This document shows positions 9,281-18,606 of a stretch of 64,000 bases of DNA, one piece after another. The notes beneath the pieces are model-generated. The model did not search any database, had not been told where the DNA came from, and saw nothing but the letters and a program-made list of their open reading frames with translations. A program made the translations under genes and the position numbers. The number at the start of each line of letters is the position of its first letter. Positions within the stretch are counted from its first letter, which is position 1. Source of the stretch: TIUS-1 sp964019505 (GTDB lineage Bacteria > Bacillota_I > Bacilli_A > Mycoplasmatales > Mycoplasmataceae); assembly GCF_964019505.1 (NCBI RefSeq), contig NZ_OZ026449.1, positions 758,088 to 822,087 on the forward strand. Direction: 5' to 3'.

Positions 9281-10750
9281 CTATTTAATTCTAGAAAGAA
9301 TTTTTTTTCTTAATTCATCTCTATATGCATCTGCTGCAGCTTGTGCGTTTGTGTTATTTTTAGCAGGCGTTGCCGCATTTGGAGCTTTTGCTAATTGAAC
9401 AATTGGTTCAGGTGATTTTGGTTGTTCAAAGTTTGATTGAGGAACTTTTTTTGCAAACGGTTGTTTATAAACCGGTGCTGGTTTAGATTTTGGATGGAAG
9501 TATAGTTCTTCTTCTGAATATTGAGGTGCATGTGTAAGCTGTCTCAACATTTCAATCCTTTCTTCTCTAGATCTTGAAATTTGTTGTGGTTGTGGTTCGT
9601 TAATGTATATAGGTTCGGGTTGAACTGGTACAAAAACTAATTCAGTTTTTGGTATGAAAACAGGTTGTGGTTGTGGCACATAAACTGGTTCAGGTGTTGG
9701 TATAAAAATTGTTTGTGGTTGTGGCACGGGTTGTGGTTGAATTGGTTCTGGGATTGGTTGGTATGGTTCGTAGTGTGATTTTGCGTTATTTATAACTTCC
9801 ATCATATCAACCGGTTCGGGTTGTGGAATATATATTGGTTCGGGTTGAATTGGTTCTGGGATTGGTCGGTATGGTTCGTAGTGTGATTTTGCATTACTTA
9901 ACATATCAACAAAATTAACTTTTGGTTCAAATTCTGGTTCTGGGATTGGTTGGTATGGTTCGTAGTGTGATTTTGCATTACTTAACATATCGTCAAATTT
10001 AACAGCTTTTTCTTCTTCTACTGCTGCTGGTTCTTCAACTTCTAATATTGGATCGAAGTTTGGTACAGCCGATTCTTCAACTATTGGGTTTTGTTCGTTG
10101 ACCATATCTTCAAAACTAACTTCATTAGAAAAGCTAATTGGTGAAACCACTTCTTCTATTGGTGTTGGTTGCACAAAAACGTGGTTATCCATATCTTCGA
10201 TTTCGCTTAATTCACTTACAATCTCTGCTACGTGTGTTGGTTCTTCAGCTGACTGTAAAGCGTCAAATATTGGCTCACCAACTTCTTCTTCAATACCTTC
10301 AGATATTAGTGCAATTGAACCTTTGTTTGGTATTGATGAAACCATAATTAAAGTTACTAAAACAATTAATGCAACAGCAATCATAAAGTATGTTAATGTT
10401 AGTGCCGTTACCACAATTGTAAGAATATATATTGCAATTGATACAGCTCCGACTTTCGGTATCTTACCATGTCTGTTTGTTTTTTTCTTTTTCTTAAATG
10501 ACCCAATCAAGTGTATGAATGTCATAAGAGTTGCAAGCACCATAGCTGCAAAACAAACATAATTCCAATTTTTTAATAACTCACTTGAAATTAGTTTGAT
10601 TGGTGAGTTTGATGATCAACCTTTTAATGTCCATGTCATTAGTTCTAAGTATCATCCAGCATTAATTAAATCTGGTAAAAAGATAATTAATCCAAAAAAT
10701 GTAGTCACTACCAATAACAATATAAACGGAATGATTAATATTTTACGCAT
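9281..10750 (-). CDS. Membrane protein with acidic proline-rich repeat domain
   Basis: A 489-aa protein. About four membrane helices lie in residues 1-150 (a signal-like first segment, then one near 70-90 and two from about 105-145). The remaining 340 residues are soluble and acidic. Residues about 260-350 contain three copies of NAKSHYEPY(Q/R)PIPEP separated by 28 and 35 residues, then a Pro/Gln/Glu-rich stretch with repeated QPEPVYVP-type units. A basic C-terminus ends in a short helix. The ATG at 10750 has RBS GGAG. The composition recalls the acidic proline-rich domains of mycoplasma cytoskeletal and adhesion accessory proteins, but there is no demonstrable homology. Confidence 0.85.
9742..9981 (-). 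repeat. Three in-gene copies of a ~47-bp repeat
   Basis: Starts near 9742, 9850 and 9934, these copies encode NAKSHYEPY(Q/R)PIPEP. The copies are nearly identical at DNA level, suggesting recent expansion or gene conversion. Confidence 0.85.
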
Positions 10751-10784
10751 AAATTTTCTCCAATATATTTATATATAATATATA

Positions 10785-11279
10785 TTACCTTAAAAATGTA
10801 CCCAATAATGAATTAAATATTCTAGACGGTTTGTCAGACAGCCTCTTTGTATAATAGATTTTATCTTCATCTAAGATTGTTTTAAACAAATCTAAGTCAT
10901 CTTTATAAGCTTCATTGTGTAAATTTGCGCTTGTCGAATAAAGTGGTCCTACTTTTTCAATTATATTTGCTAGATTCTTTTCTCTAACAATTCTAACCGC
11001 TTGAAATGGTTCACCTTTTTGTGCAACACCAATAACAGTTGTCGGTGTATAAGATTCCAATACTTCACTACTCTCTTCGTCGGTGTGTATTCACCTTCTA
11101 GCCATTTTTATACTAGATACCAATATTATTAATTCTTGGTTCACATCTCTTTTTTTAATTGTGTTAATTTTTGCTTTATTTTCATCAGTAACAGTTGAGG
11201 TCAAACCGTAAATTGTATCTGTTGGTAAAATTAATACTTCATTTTTTCTTAATTGTTCAATTATCTTTTCAATGTTCAT
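10785..11279 (-). CDS. tsaC: Threonylcarbamoyl-AMP synthase (TsaC/YrdC)
   Basis: A 164-aa enzyme that makes threonylcarbamoyl-AMP from threonine, bicarbonate and ATP for the t6A37 tRNA modification. The family signature LILPTDTIYGLTS is near residue 15, KKRDVNQELIILV follows, and STSANLH is in the C-terminal half. ATG 11279 shares its A with the TAA of the upstream gene (TAATG) and has GAGGA 9 nt upstream. An in-frame ATG at 11288 abuts the SD and is less likely. Short compared with some YrdC proteins (about 190 aa), but the core is complete. Confidence 0.9.
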
Positions 11280-12724
11280 TAGTATCATTCCTCGTCTTCA
11301 AAGTAGTGTGTTGATGTATTTGTTCTAATAAGTGTCGTGTGCGCTCTAAAGACACGTATTAATACAATTGTGATTATTAGTAGTGCAAGTAAACTTACGA
11401 TTAATAAGGCAATCAATTCAACACCAATGGGTCAACCAAAGTTGAAACTACCATCAGGGTTAATGCTCCCTATTCCACACAGTTCTTTTATATGATCAAT
11501 GCTGTTTGTTAAATTTCATTTTGCCGGTGTTTCAAAAATCAATTTGTTTATATCACCTATATTATTATTTCATGTTGTGCTTGCTCTTGAAAGCAGAAAC
11601 ATTGAATAGAAGTTAACTGTAACCAAGATTGAAGAAAGTGTAATCAACGCAAATGATTGAGTTCCTACAACTTTGTCTTCTACGTTTCAGTTTCTAACAA
11701 AGTAAATTGGCATAACAAATAACATTGAAATAACACCCATTATCATGGCTGTTTGAACCGTAATAACATTCAGGTTATTTATTTCATCATCTGAAATATG
11801 ACCAATAATAGTTTTAACATCATCATTTTTAACCCAAGTTAATAAGTCACTTAAATATAAGTTTCATGAAAACATTGAACCAAGTGATGAACTGCGGTTT
11901 AGTACAGATCCAATATAGATAACTTGTGGAAGCACTATTATAAATACCAATATGAATACCCACAAGCAAATGTTTCTTTGGTTTAATATTGTAATTTTAG
12001 TAAATAAGTTGTGTAACTTGTTTTTACCAATGTATCCTTTTTTTGTTTTTATATCAATTTGTTCTGATACAATTGCATTTTCAGTAGTTAGTGCCGCATG
12101 ATCAAAGAAGGTTTTTGAATACACTGCAGTAATAACGACAACTTTAAGCAATGATATAATCCATCCTAAAGATTTTGTACTTCATGCAAAGTGTTTTGAT
12201 GATTCATTTTGGTTAAATAATTCTTTAACTGCATTTGTAAGGTTCTCATCATTTGATCCTTTCTCAATTTCATCCACTACTCCCTCGGTAGTTATGTAGT
12301 TTACTAATTTTGTTAGTTTGTCATACGATACTTCAGACGCTGTCATTGAAATTAGTGCACATACAATAAAAAATAATGTGATCATCAAAATTGGAAATGT
12401 AAATTTAAATTGCTTTTTTGATTTTGTTAGCATGAATGGTGATGCCAAAAACACCGTTAAACCAGTGATAAATAAACCAAAACCCAATCAAACAGATAGT
12501 TGTATTTCGTTAGGAGTTATTGTTAAGTTTTCTCCAAAACCCTTATCGAAAGCTTCATAGTTTTTTAAATATATATCGAGTGTTGGGCTTGAATAAACTA
12601 TTCCAATAAAAATTAAGTTAGTTACAAATATTGCCAATATAATTCCTGCACTATAAAAAATAGTTTTGCTAAAAACTTTCTTAGTTTCTTTATCGATTGA
12701 ATTTTTTTGGAAGTTGTATTTCAT
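11279..12724 (-). CDS. Multi-pass membrane protein, unrecognised
   Basis: A 481-aa protein with about eight hydrophobic segments (near residues 22-45, 82-102, 110-130, 185-205, 245-270, 305-330, 345-370 and 435-460). Loops are polar, with a Lys-rich cytosolic loop around residue 225. The C-terminus is acidic (HYFEDEEWY). It is translationally coupled to tsaC by TAATG. I recognise no family; the topology would fit a transporter or a structural membrane protein. Confidence 0.8.
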
Positions 12725-12754
12725 TTTCTTTTGTCTTTAAACTATTATATATTT

Positions 12755-13510
12755 TTATATCTTAATAACAAAATATCTATAGTGGTTTGAGTAATCCTTT
12801 TTGAATTCAATGTCATAATCAACGAATAATTTTTGAAGTTTCTCTTTTTGTTCAAAACCAAATTCACAAATAATTATTGAGCCGTTCTTTGTTATTGTTT
12901 CTATTTTATCTTTCAGTTGTTTGTAAAAGAATATGCCCTCATCTTCTGCAAATAAAGCAATGTGAGGTTCATTGTCCTTGACGCTTTTTTCAATATTTTT
13001 ATCTCTGATATCAATGTACGGTGGATTGATGATTAACACATCAATAATTAGATTCCTTTCAATTATTCAATCCAAATAGTTTGATTCTATTAGTTCAATG
13101 TTTGATTTGATTTTTTGACTGTTTGTCTTTGCCACGCTTAGCACATCAATTGAAACATCAGAACAAAATACTTTGTTACCAGTTTCATTTGAAATAGATA
13201 TTCCGATACAACCACTACCCGTGCATACGTCTGCGATAATTTTATTTTCTAATTTGAGTTTGCAAACATAATCTACAATTAGTTCTGTTTCAAATCTCGG
13301 TATCAAAACGTCTTTATTAACAGTGAATCAATTTTTATAAAAAAATCTATTTTCAATAATATAACTAAATGGTTTAGTTCCATATTCTTGATTAACTCTT
13401 TCAATAATTCCCTCTTTGTCGGGATTGTCTAACAAAAAAGAAAACAATGTATTTAAATCGTTTTCTTTTATATTGACACTTAATTTACTTTTCAATATTT
13501 GCTTTGTCAT
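12755..13510 (-). CDS. prmC: Peptide chain release factor N5-glutamine methyltransferase
   Basis: A 251-aa SAM-dependent enzyme that methylates the Gln of the GGQ motif of release factors. It has an N-terminal helical domain, the preceding-domain motif LIPRFETE, SAM motif ADVCTGSGCIGI and the catalytic NPPYI motif. It overlaps prfA, its substrate's gene, by one base (TAATG), the usual gene order. With RF1 the only class I factor seen here, this is likely its single substrate. Confidence 0.95.
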
Positions 13511-14589
13511 TACTTGTTAAGCTCGATAAGTCTTTTTTGTTCATCTTTAGTTAAAGCTTCAATAACTTCTTCAATGTTACCTTCCATTACTTGATCTAAT
13601 TTTTGGAGTGTTAAATTAATACGGTGGTCAGTTACTCTGTTTTGACCATAGTTATATGTTCTGATTTTTTCACTTCTATCACCAGTACCGACAGCATTTT
13701 TTCTCAATGCATCCGCTTCACCTTGAGCTTTTAATTGCACGGCTTCATACACACGTGCTCTAAGCATTGTCATGGCAATATCTTTGTTATCATGTTGACT
13801 GCGCCCATCTTGTGATGCTGCAACGATTCCAGTTGGTAAGTGAGTCACCCTAACGGCTGAATCAGTTGTATTAACATGTTGTCCACCAGCTCCACCTGAT
13901 CTATATGTATCAACTCTTAGATCACTTGTTTTGATATCAATTTCAACTTCTGACATTTCTGGCAATACAGCAACTGTCGCTGTTGAAGTTTGCACTCTAC
14001 CTTTTGATTCTGTTTTTGGAATACGTTGTACACGGTGTGAACCAGATTCAAATTTTAATTTTGAATACACTTTCTTACCTTTTATCATTGCAGAAATTTG
14101 GGTAAACCCACCAGCGGCCGATTCATACTGATCAAGTACTGTAAATTTTCATCCTAATTTTTCACCATATCTTGAATACATTCTATAAAGATCACCTGCA
14201 AAAATGTTCGCTTCATCGCCACCAGCTGCTCCACGAATTTCAATGATTACATTTTTTTCATCATTTGGATCTTTTGGTAAAAGTGAGGCATTAATTTCAA
14301 TTACTAATGTTTCAATTCTTTCTAAACATTCATCAATTTCCATTTGAGCCATTTCTTTTAACTCACCATCTTTTTCTGACTTTAATAAAATCCTAGCATC
14401 AGCCAGCGTTTCCTTTACATGTTTGTATTCAATATATTTTTCACATGTATCAATGATTGCTCCACGTTCTTTGTTAAGTCTCTTTATGTTTTCGACATTA
14501 GCTAAAATTTGAGGATTTCCTAAATCCCCATCAATTTTATTTAATTTTTGAAGCATTAGTTCTAATACTTCAATTGTTCTTTTGTCCAT
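13510..14589 (-). CDS. prfA: Peptide chain release factor 1
   Basis: A 359-aa RF1 that terminates translation at UAA and UAG. GGQ is at residues 235-237 (SGGAGGQHVNTTDSAVR) and the stop-reading P-x-T tripeptide is PKT at 191-193, the RF1 type (RF2 has SPF). An RF1-only system fits UGA being read as Trp in this genome. Length is normal. It heads prfA-prmC-481-aa membrane protein-tsaC, a translation-linked cluster, and follows tdk by 12 nt. Confidence 0.97.
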
Positions 14590-14601
14590 AATCTTCCTTA
14601 A

Positions 14602-15237
14602 TTATTTTTTCTTCTTTTTAGTGTCTGGCTTTACATAGCAATGTCTGCATCTTGCTTCATAACTATCTTGACCAGATATTAACACCAGTGGTCCCTCTGT
14701 GTCCCTCACAGGAGCCCCATTTACTAAACGTTGTGTTCTATTTGCGTGTCCACCACATTGTGAACATAGTGCAGATAATTTCTCAACGTATTCAGCTAAT
14801 GGTAATAATTCAAATACATTTTTGAATGGGTCAGATTTGTAATCTTTGTCTAGTCCGTTTGCCACAATGATGTATCCATCATTTGCAAGTTTTTCTACCA
14901 AGTCAACAATTCCTTTATCAAAAAATTGAAGTTCATCGATTCCAATTACATCGAATCTTTTGTTAGCATCAAACTCTTTTTCTTTTTCTTTTAGTATTTT
15001 GTATAATGCTTTCGAATCCTTAACTGGGTGAGCTGAGTGTGAAATACCGTGATGTGTTTGAACACTATCATCACTATATCTTTTATCAATCTCTGGTTTA
15101 AAAACAATAATAGCTTTCTTACCAAATTTGTATCTTATTAATCTTCTAATGAATTCTTCAGTTTTACCTGCAAACATACATCCAACGATTAGTTCAATTC
15201 ATCCCATTTTATTCATTCTTTCTGGTCCAGATCCCAT
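14602..15237 (-). CDS. tdk: Thymidine kinase
   Basis: A 211-aa type II thymidine kinase (ATP + thymidine to dTMP), part of nucleoside salvage needed in mollicutes. Walker A is GCMFAGKTEEF, with the DELQFF metal motif and the zinc-binding Cys pairs CSQC and CRHC flanking the lasso loop. The true start is ATG 15237 (MGSGPERMNKMGW); a TGA (Trp) codon lies between it and the P-loop. The SD GGAG lies in the last codons of nrnA, 5 nt upstream. Confidence 0.96.
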
Positions 15238-15241
15238 GTTG

Positions 15242-16180
15242 TTAAACTCCTTTTAAAATATTATTTAGTTCTTTGTTGAAGTTATCTCAAGTTCCGATTT
15301 CACATGCTGCAGCCAATGTGTGACCACCGCCACCATATTTTTTTGCAATTAGTGACACATCTTTTTTTCTACTTCTGAATGAAACTTTTACAATTCCATT
15401 TTCATTTTCGTAAGCAAGAAATCATGTTGAAATTTCTTTAGTTCCAGACATTATACTCAATGCACTCTTCGCTGCTTCAATATTGATTATTCCATAATAG
15501 TCATTTTTTTTCACACACAAATAAGCATATTCTTTCTTTTCATTGTAAATAACGTTTTCACTTATTTTTTGTAATCATTTTTTTAAATTTAGATCTGTCA
15601 AATATAGATCATCACTTATTTTTGTAATATCAATTCCTGTAGATAATAAAATTTTTGCAGCTTCAAATGTTTCTGCACTTGTGTTCTTAAATAAGAATCT
15701 ACCTGAATCAGTTAATAGACCTCTATAAAGAAATTCAGCCGCCTCTTTTGTTATTCTTAAGTTCATCTCATCTGCTCAAATTGTAACAACCTGAGTACAC
15801 GCAATTGATTGTGGGTCAACTAAAAAGTTATCACCAAAATCATGAACATCATATTTATGGTGATCAATCTTAAATATTTCTTTTACTAAATCTAATTTAT
15901 CAAAATCAATTCTTGCTTTGTTTGCAACATCAACTGTTAGCAATATTGATTTTTTTATTTCATCTTCTGTTAGTTTAAAGTCGTAAGGTTCACTTTCAAT
16001 TTTAGATCCAACTATGAATACTTTTTTGTTTTTGAAATTCTCTTCAATAATTAACTTAAGACCTTCAGCACTACCTTGCGCATCCCAATCTGGCATTACG
16101 TGTTTTGCAATAATGATTAATTCAAATTCGTTAATTTTGTTTATTAAATTTTGATATTCATTTTTAAATTGAACACTCAT
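15242..16180 (-). CDS. nrnA: DHH/DHHA1 phosphoesterase (NrnA-like nanoRNase/pAp phosphatase)
   Basis: A 312-aa Mn-dependent phosphoesterase. N-terminal motif KHVMPDWDAQGSAEG, then LTVDVAN and the IDHHKYD signature, and a C-terminal DHHA1 domain ending in KKYGGGGHTLAAA. The family degrades short oligoribonucleotides and, in some members, 3'-phosphoadenosine-5'-phosphate. It sits between the degenerate ABC protein and tdk with short gaps on both sides, so it is probably in one operon with them. Confidence 0.9.
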
Positions 16181-16190
16181 GCCTTACCTC

Positions 16191-18026
16191 TTAGATTACT
16201 TTTATAATTCCTGATAGTGAAATATATACCTTTATAATTTCACCAACTTCGTATTTATTTGTACTTGGTACTATTAATTTTACTCCATCATCGGTTTCAC
16301 ATTTGTAATATAAATTCCCTTCTTTAGGAACTTGAACTACATTTAATTTAACTCGTAATAATTCACTGTTGGTTTTTTTCTTTTCCAAACTAATTGAATG
16401 TGGATCAATATAAACAAATCCGAAATTTTTATATTTGTTTCCAAGCGTGTCTACAAAACTTGATTCAAGCATTGTAATATTTTTATCTTCTTTTGTATAC
16501 GGTATTTTGTTGTACTCACCTAGTGAATTTTCAACCGTCTTGTATTTATTTATCAAGTGCTCACGTAATGTAATTTCTTTTAATTCATTACGTGAATTTT
16601 CAAATAATGAATTTGGAACAAATTCATCAATTGTAAAATAATCATCTATAACTATTATTGATTTATCAGTTTCTCTATTAATCATATTTTTAAATACAAC
16701 ATTTAGAGCTTTTCTATCAGTTTCATTTAAGTGTGAAACCATGTTGTATATAACTATGTTGTTTGCACCCAACAAAAACATTGAAACAATTTTTATATAA
16801 ATCGAATATAGACTCGAGTTAATCATTATCTTTCTGGTGTCTATTTCTAGTTTAATAGAAATTGCACTTACTTGTTTTTGAACCTGGTTGAATACACTTG
16901 ATATTTTATTCATCAATATGTTTTTGTAGTTATCAAAGTTTTCCTGTGTACCAAATGTTATCTCATTATTTTTTACTTTGAAATGATAACTATGAATTCA
17001 TTCTTGAATTTTAATTTTTAAACCAAGTACATCTTCTGTTAGATTTTCGAAAATTACTTTTTCTTGTTTTTGAACAAAATCTTTTCTTTCTTTTTCGTTG
17101 ATTACAATTCATGGACAAAGATCTGAAACTTTTTTAATTGGACTTCTCTTTTTCTTTGAAAATTGTTGAAGGATTTTTGACGTTAGTACATTCAATACTT
17201 TTATTTCAGATGCAATTTTATTTTTCAAATAAGAAACTTCTAGGTCTATTTTTTTTAACTCTCTAATAACAATTCAGTTAGTTTCTTTGTATTGAAAAAA
17301 CTTACTTAATGATTTTATATTTTTATCTTGCTTAGCTTGATATTCACACGAACATGAAAATCTCATATCGTTAATTGAGTGAATCTTATCTCAAAGACTT
17401 TGAAAAAAAATAATTGACAATCGGTTTTGCTTGATTCTTTCATATGTTCTTCAATATTCTTTTAATCAGTTTGACAAAATTGTATTCGAGTTAATACTGT
17501 CTTCGTTTTTTATCATTGATAAATTTCTTTTATTTATTGAATTAGTAAATCTTTCCAAGTCACTTGTTTCAACCTCAATTGATGTTTTGATTCAATTAGT
17601 AATGCTCTTATCGATTTTATCTTTCAATAAAGTTTCGTTAATATTTTTATTTGATTTTTTATAACTTAAGAAAGTGTATTTGTTTTCATAGTATCTAGAT
17701 TTCAATAGTTTATACGCGTTTAAGTTTGCTTTAACTGAAAAATAATATATTAATTCCTTTGGAACAAATCGTGTTCAAAAACCGTCTGCTTTAGCACTTA
17801 CCACACGACGCTTGGTTCAAGATCTATTTAACCTTTCTTCATCATCAATTTCAAATGTACCCTGTGCAATATCATATTTCCCACTTAAAGCATTTAAGAT
17901 GTGTTTTGATTCTTTGTGGTTAGTTGAAATCAAGTATTTAACTTCGTTTGTATCAACATTAAAATTTAGCTTTTGAGGGCTAAATTTTTTGTTACTATAC
18001 TTTAAATCGACAATTTTGAAACTCAT
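16191..18026 (-). CDS. Degenerate ABC-ATPase-like protein with large insertion
   Basis: A 611-aa protein whose ends match an ABC import ATPase but whose active-site residues are gone. Residues 4-60 follow the ABC N-terminal pattern, with STNHKES at 34-40 replacing Walker A (Lys position is Ser40). Residues about 410-465 follow the signature/Walker B/D-loop/H-loop pattern, but Walker B Asp-Glu is Tyr427-Asn428 and the switch His is Asp461. The last 55 residues resemble a TOBE domain. Between them lies a 340-residue charged, helical, Trp-containing insert. It may be a scaffold derived from an MsmK/UgpC-type ATPase; this is inference. First gene of the tdk-nrnA operon, divergent from rpmE. Confidence 0.8.
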
Positions 18027-18078
18027 ATATACATTTTAATATATTAGTTATACATTAAGTATTTAAATAAAAAATATA

Positions 18079-18106
18079 TGCAATGTAAAACAAATTAGCA
18101 TATAAT
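18079..18106 (+). promoter_or_regulatory. rpmE promoter
   Basis: TATAAT at 18101-18106 with a weak TGCAAT -35 at 18079-18084 (16-bp spacing), 27 nt before the ATG. An AAGGAG ribosome site lies between. Confidence 0.6.
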
Positions 18107-18132
18107 AATTTTATTGTAAAAGGAGATTTATC

Positions 18133-18579
18133 ATGCCAAAACAAAATATACACCCAAAGTACTTTAATGAAGCTACATTCGTTTGTGTAACATGTAGTTC
18201 AAAATTCGATATGGGAACAACTTTATCTGCAGAGGTAAGAGTTGATACTTGTTCAAAATGTCACCCATTCTACACAGGTAAACAAACATTTGCGAATGCA
18301 GAAGGACGTGTTGAAAAATTCAAAGAAAAATTTGCTAAAAAAGATGCAATGGCAACCGCTCCAAAAACAACAGTGTCAAAAACTGACAATAAAAAAGTTC
18401 AAAAGCAAACTGTTGTTACAGACTTGAGTGATTTAAAAGAATTCAACAAAGCAATGGCAACTGAAGCTAAAGTTGAAGCTAAACCAGCAGCAAAAAAAGC
18501 AGAAACAAAAGTTGAAGCTAAACCAGCAACAAAAAAAGCAGAAACAAAAGTTGAAGCTAAACCAGCAGCAAAAAAATAG
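18133..18579 (+). CDS. rpmE: Ribosomal protein bL31 with Lys/Ala-rich C-terminal tail
   Basis: A 148-aa protein. The first about 65 residues are bL31 of the zinc-binding type: CVTC near residue 18 and CSKCHPFYTGKQ near 38. The remaining 80 residues are a low-complexity tail with three tandem units of the form KVEAKPAAKKAET. Normal bL31 is 65-90 aa, so the tail is an addition; it may bind rRNA or simply be disordered. Clear AAGGAG SD and a terminator right after the stop. Confidence 0.93.
   Translation: MPKQNIHPKYFNEATFVCVTCSSKFDMGTTLSAEVRVDTCSKCHPFYTGKQTFANAEGRVEKFKEKFAKKDAMATAPKTTVSKTDNKKVQKQTVVTDLSDLKEFNKAMATEAKVEAKPAAKKAETKVEAKPATKKAETKVEAKPAAKK
18463..18579 (+). repeat. Tandem KVEAKPAAKKAET repeat in rpmE
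   Basis: Three copies of a 39-bp unit (13 codons); the last is cut by the stop. The copies are almost identical, so unit number may vary between strains. Confidence 0.85.
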
Positions 18580-18603
18580 TCCCATTAAAGGACTATTTTT
18601 TTA
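18572..18603. terminator. Bidirectional terminator between rpmE and the FtsX-like gene
   Basis: Stem AAATAGTCC/GGACTATTT with a 7-nt loop and T runs on both strands. It serves the convergent genes ending at 18579 and 18607. Confidence 0.85.
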
Positions 18604-18606
18604 TTA

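Noticed and set aside
10098..10562. 154-codon plus-strand frame opposite the repeat membrane protein
   Set aside because: Complement of a membrane-protein region; no SD, composition explained by the opposite strand.
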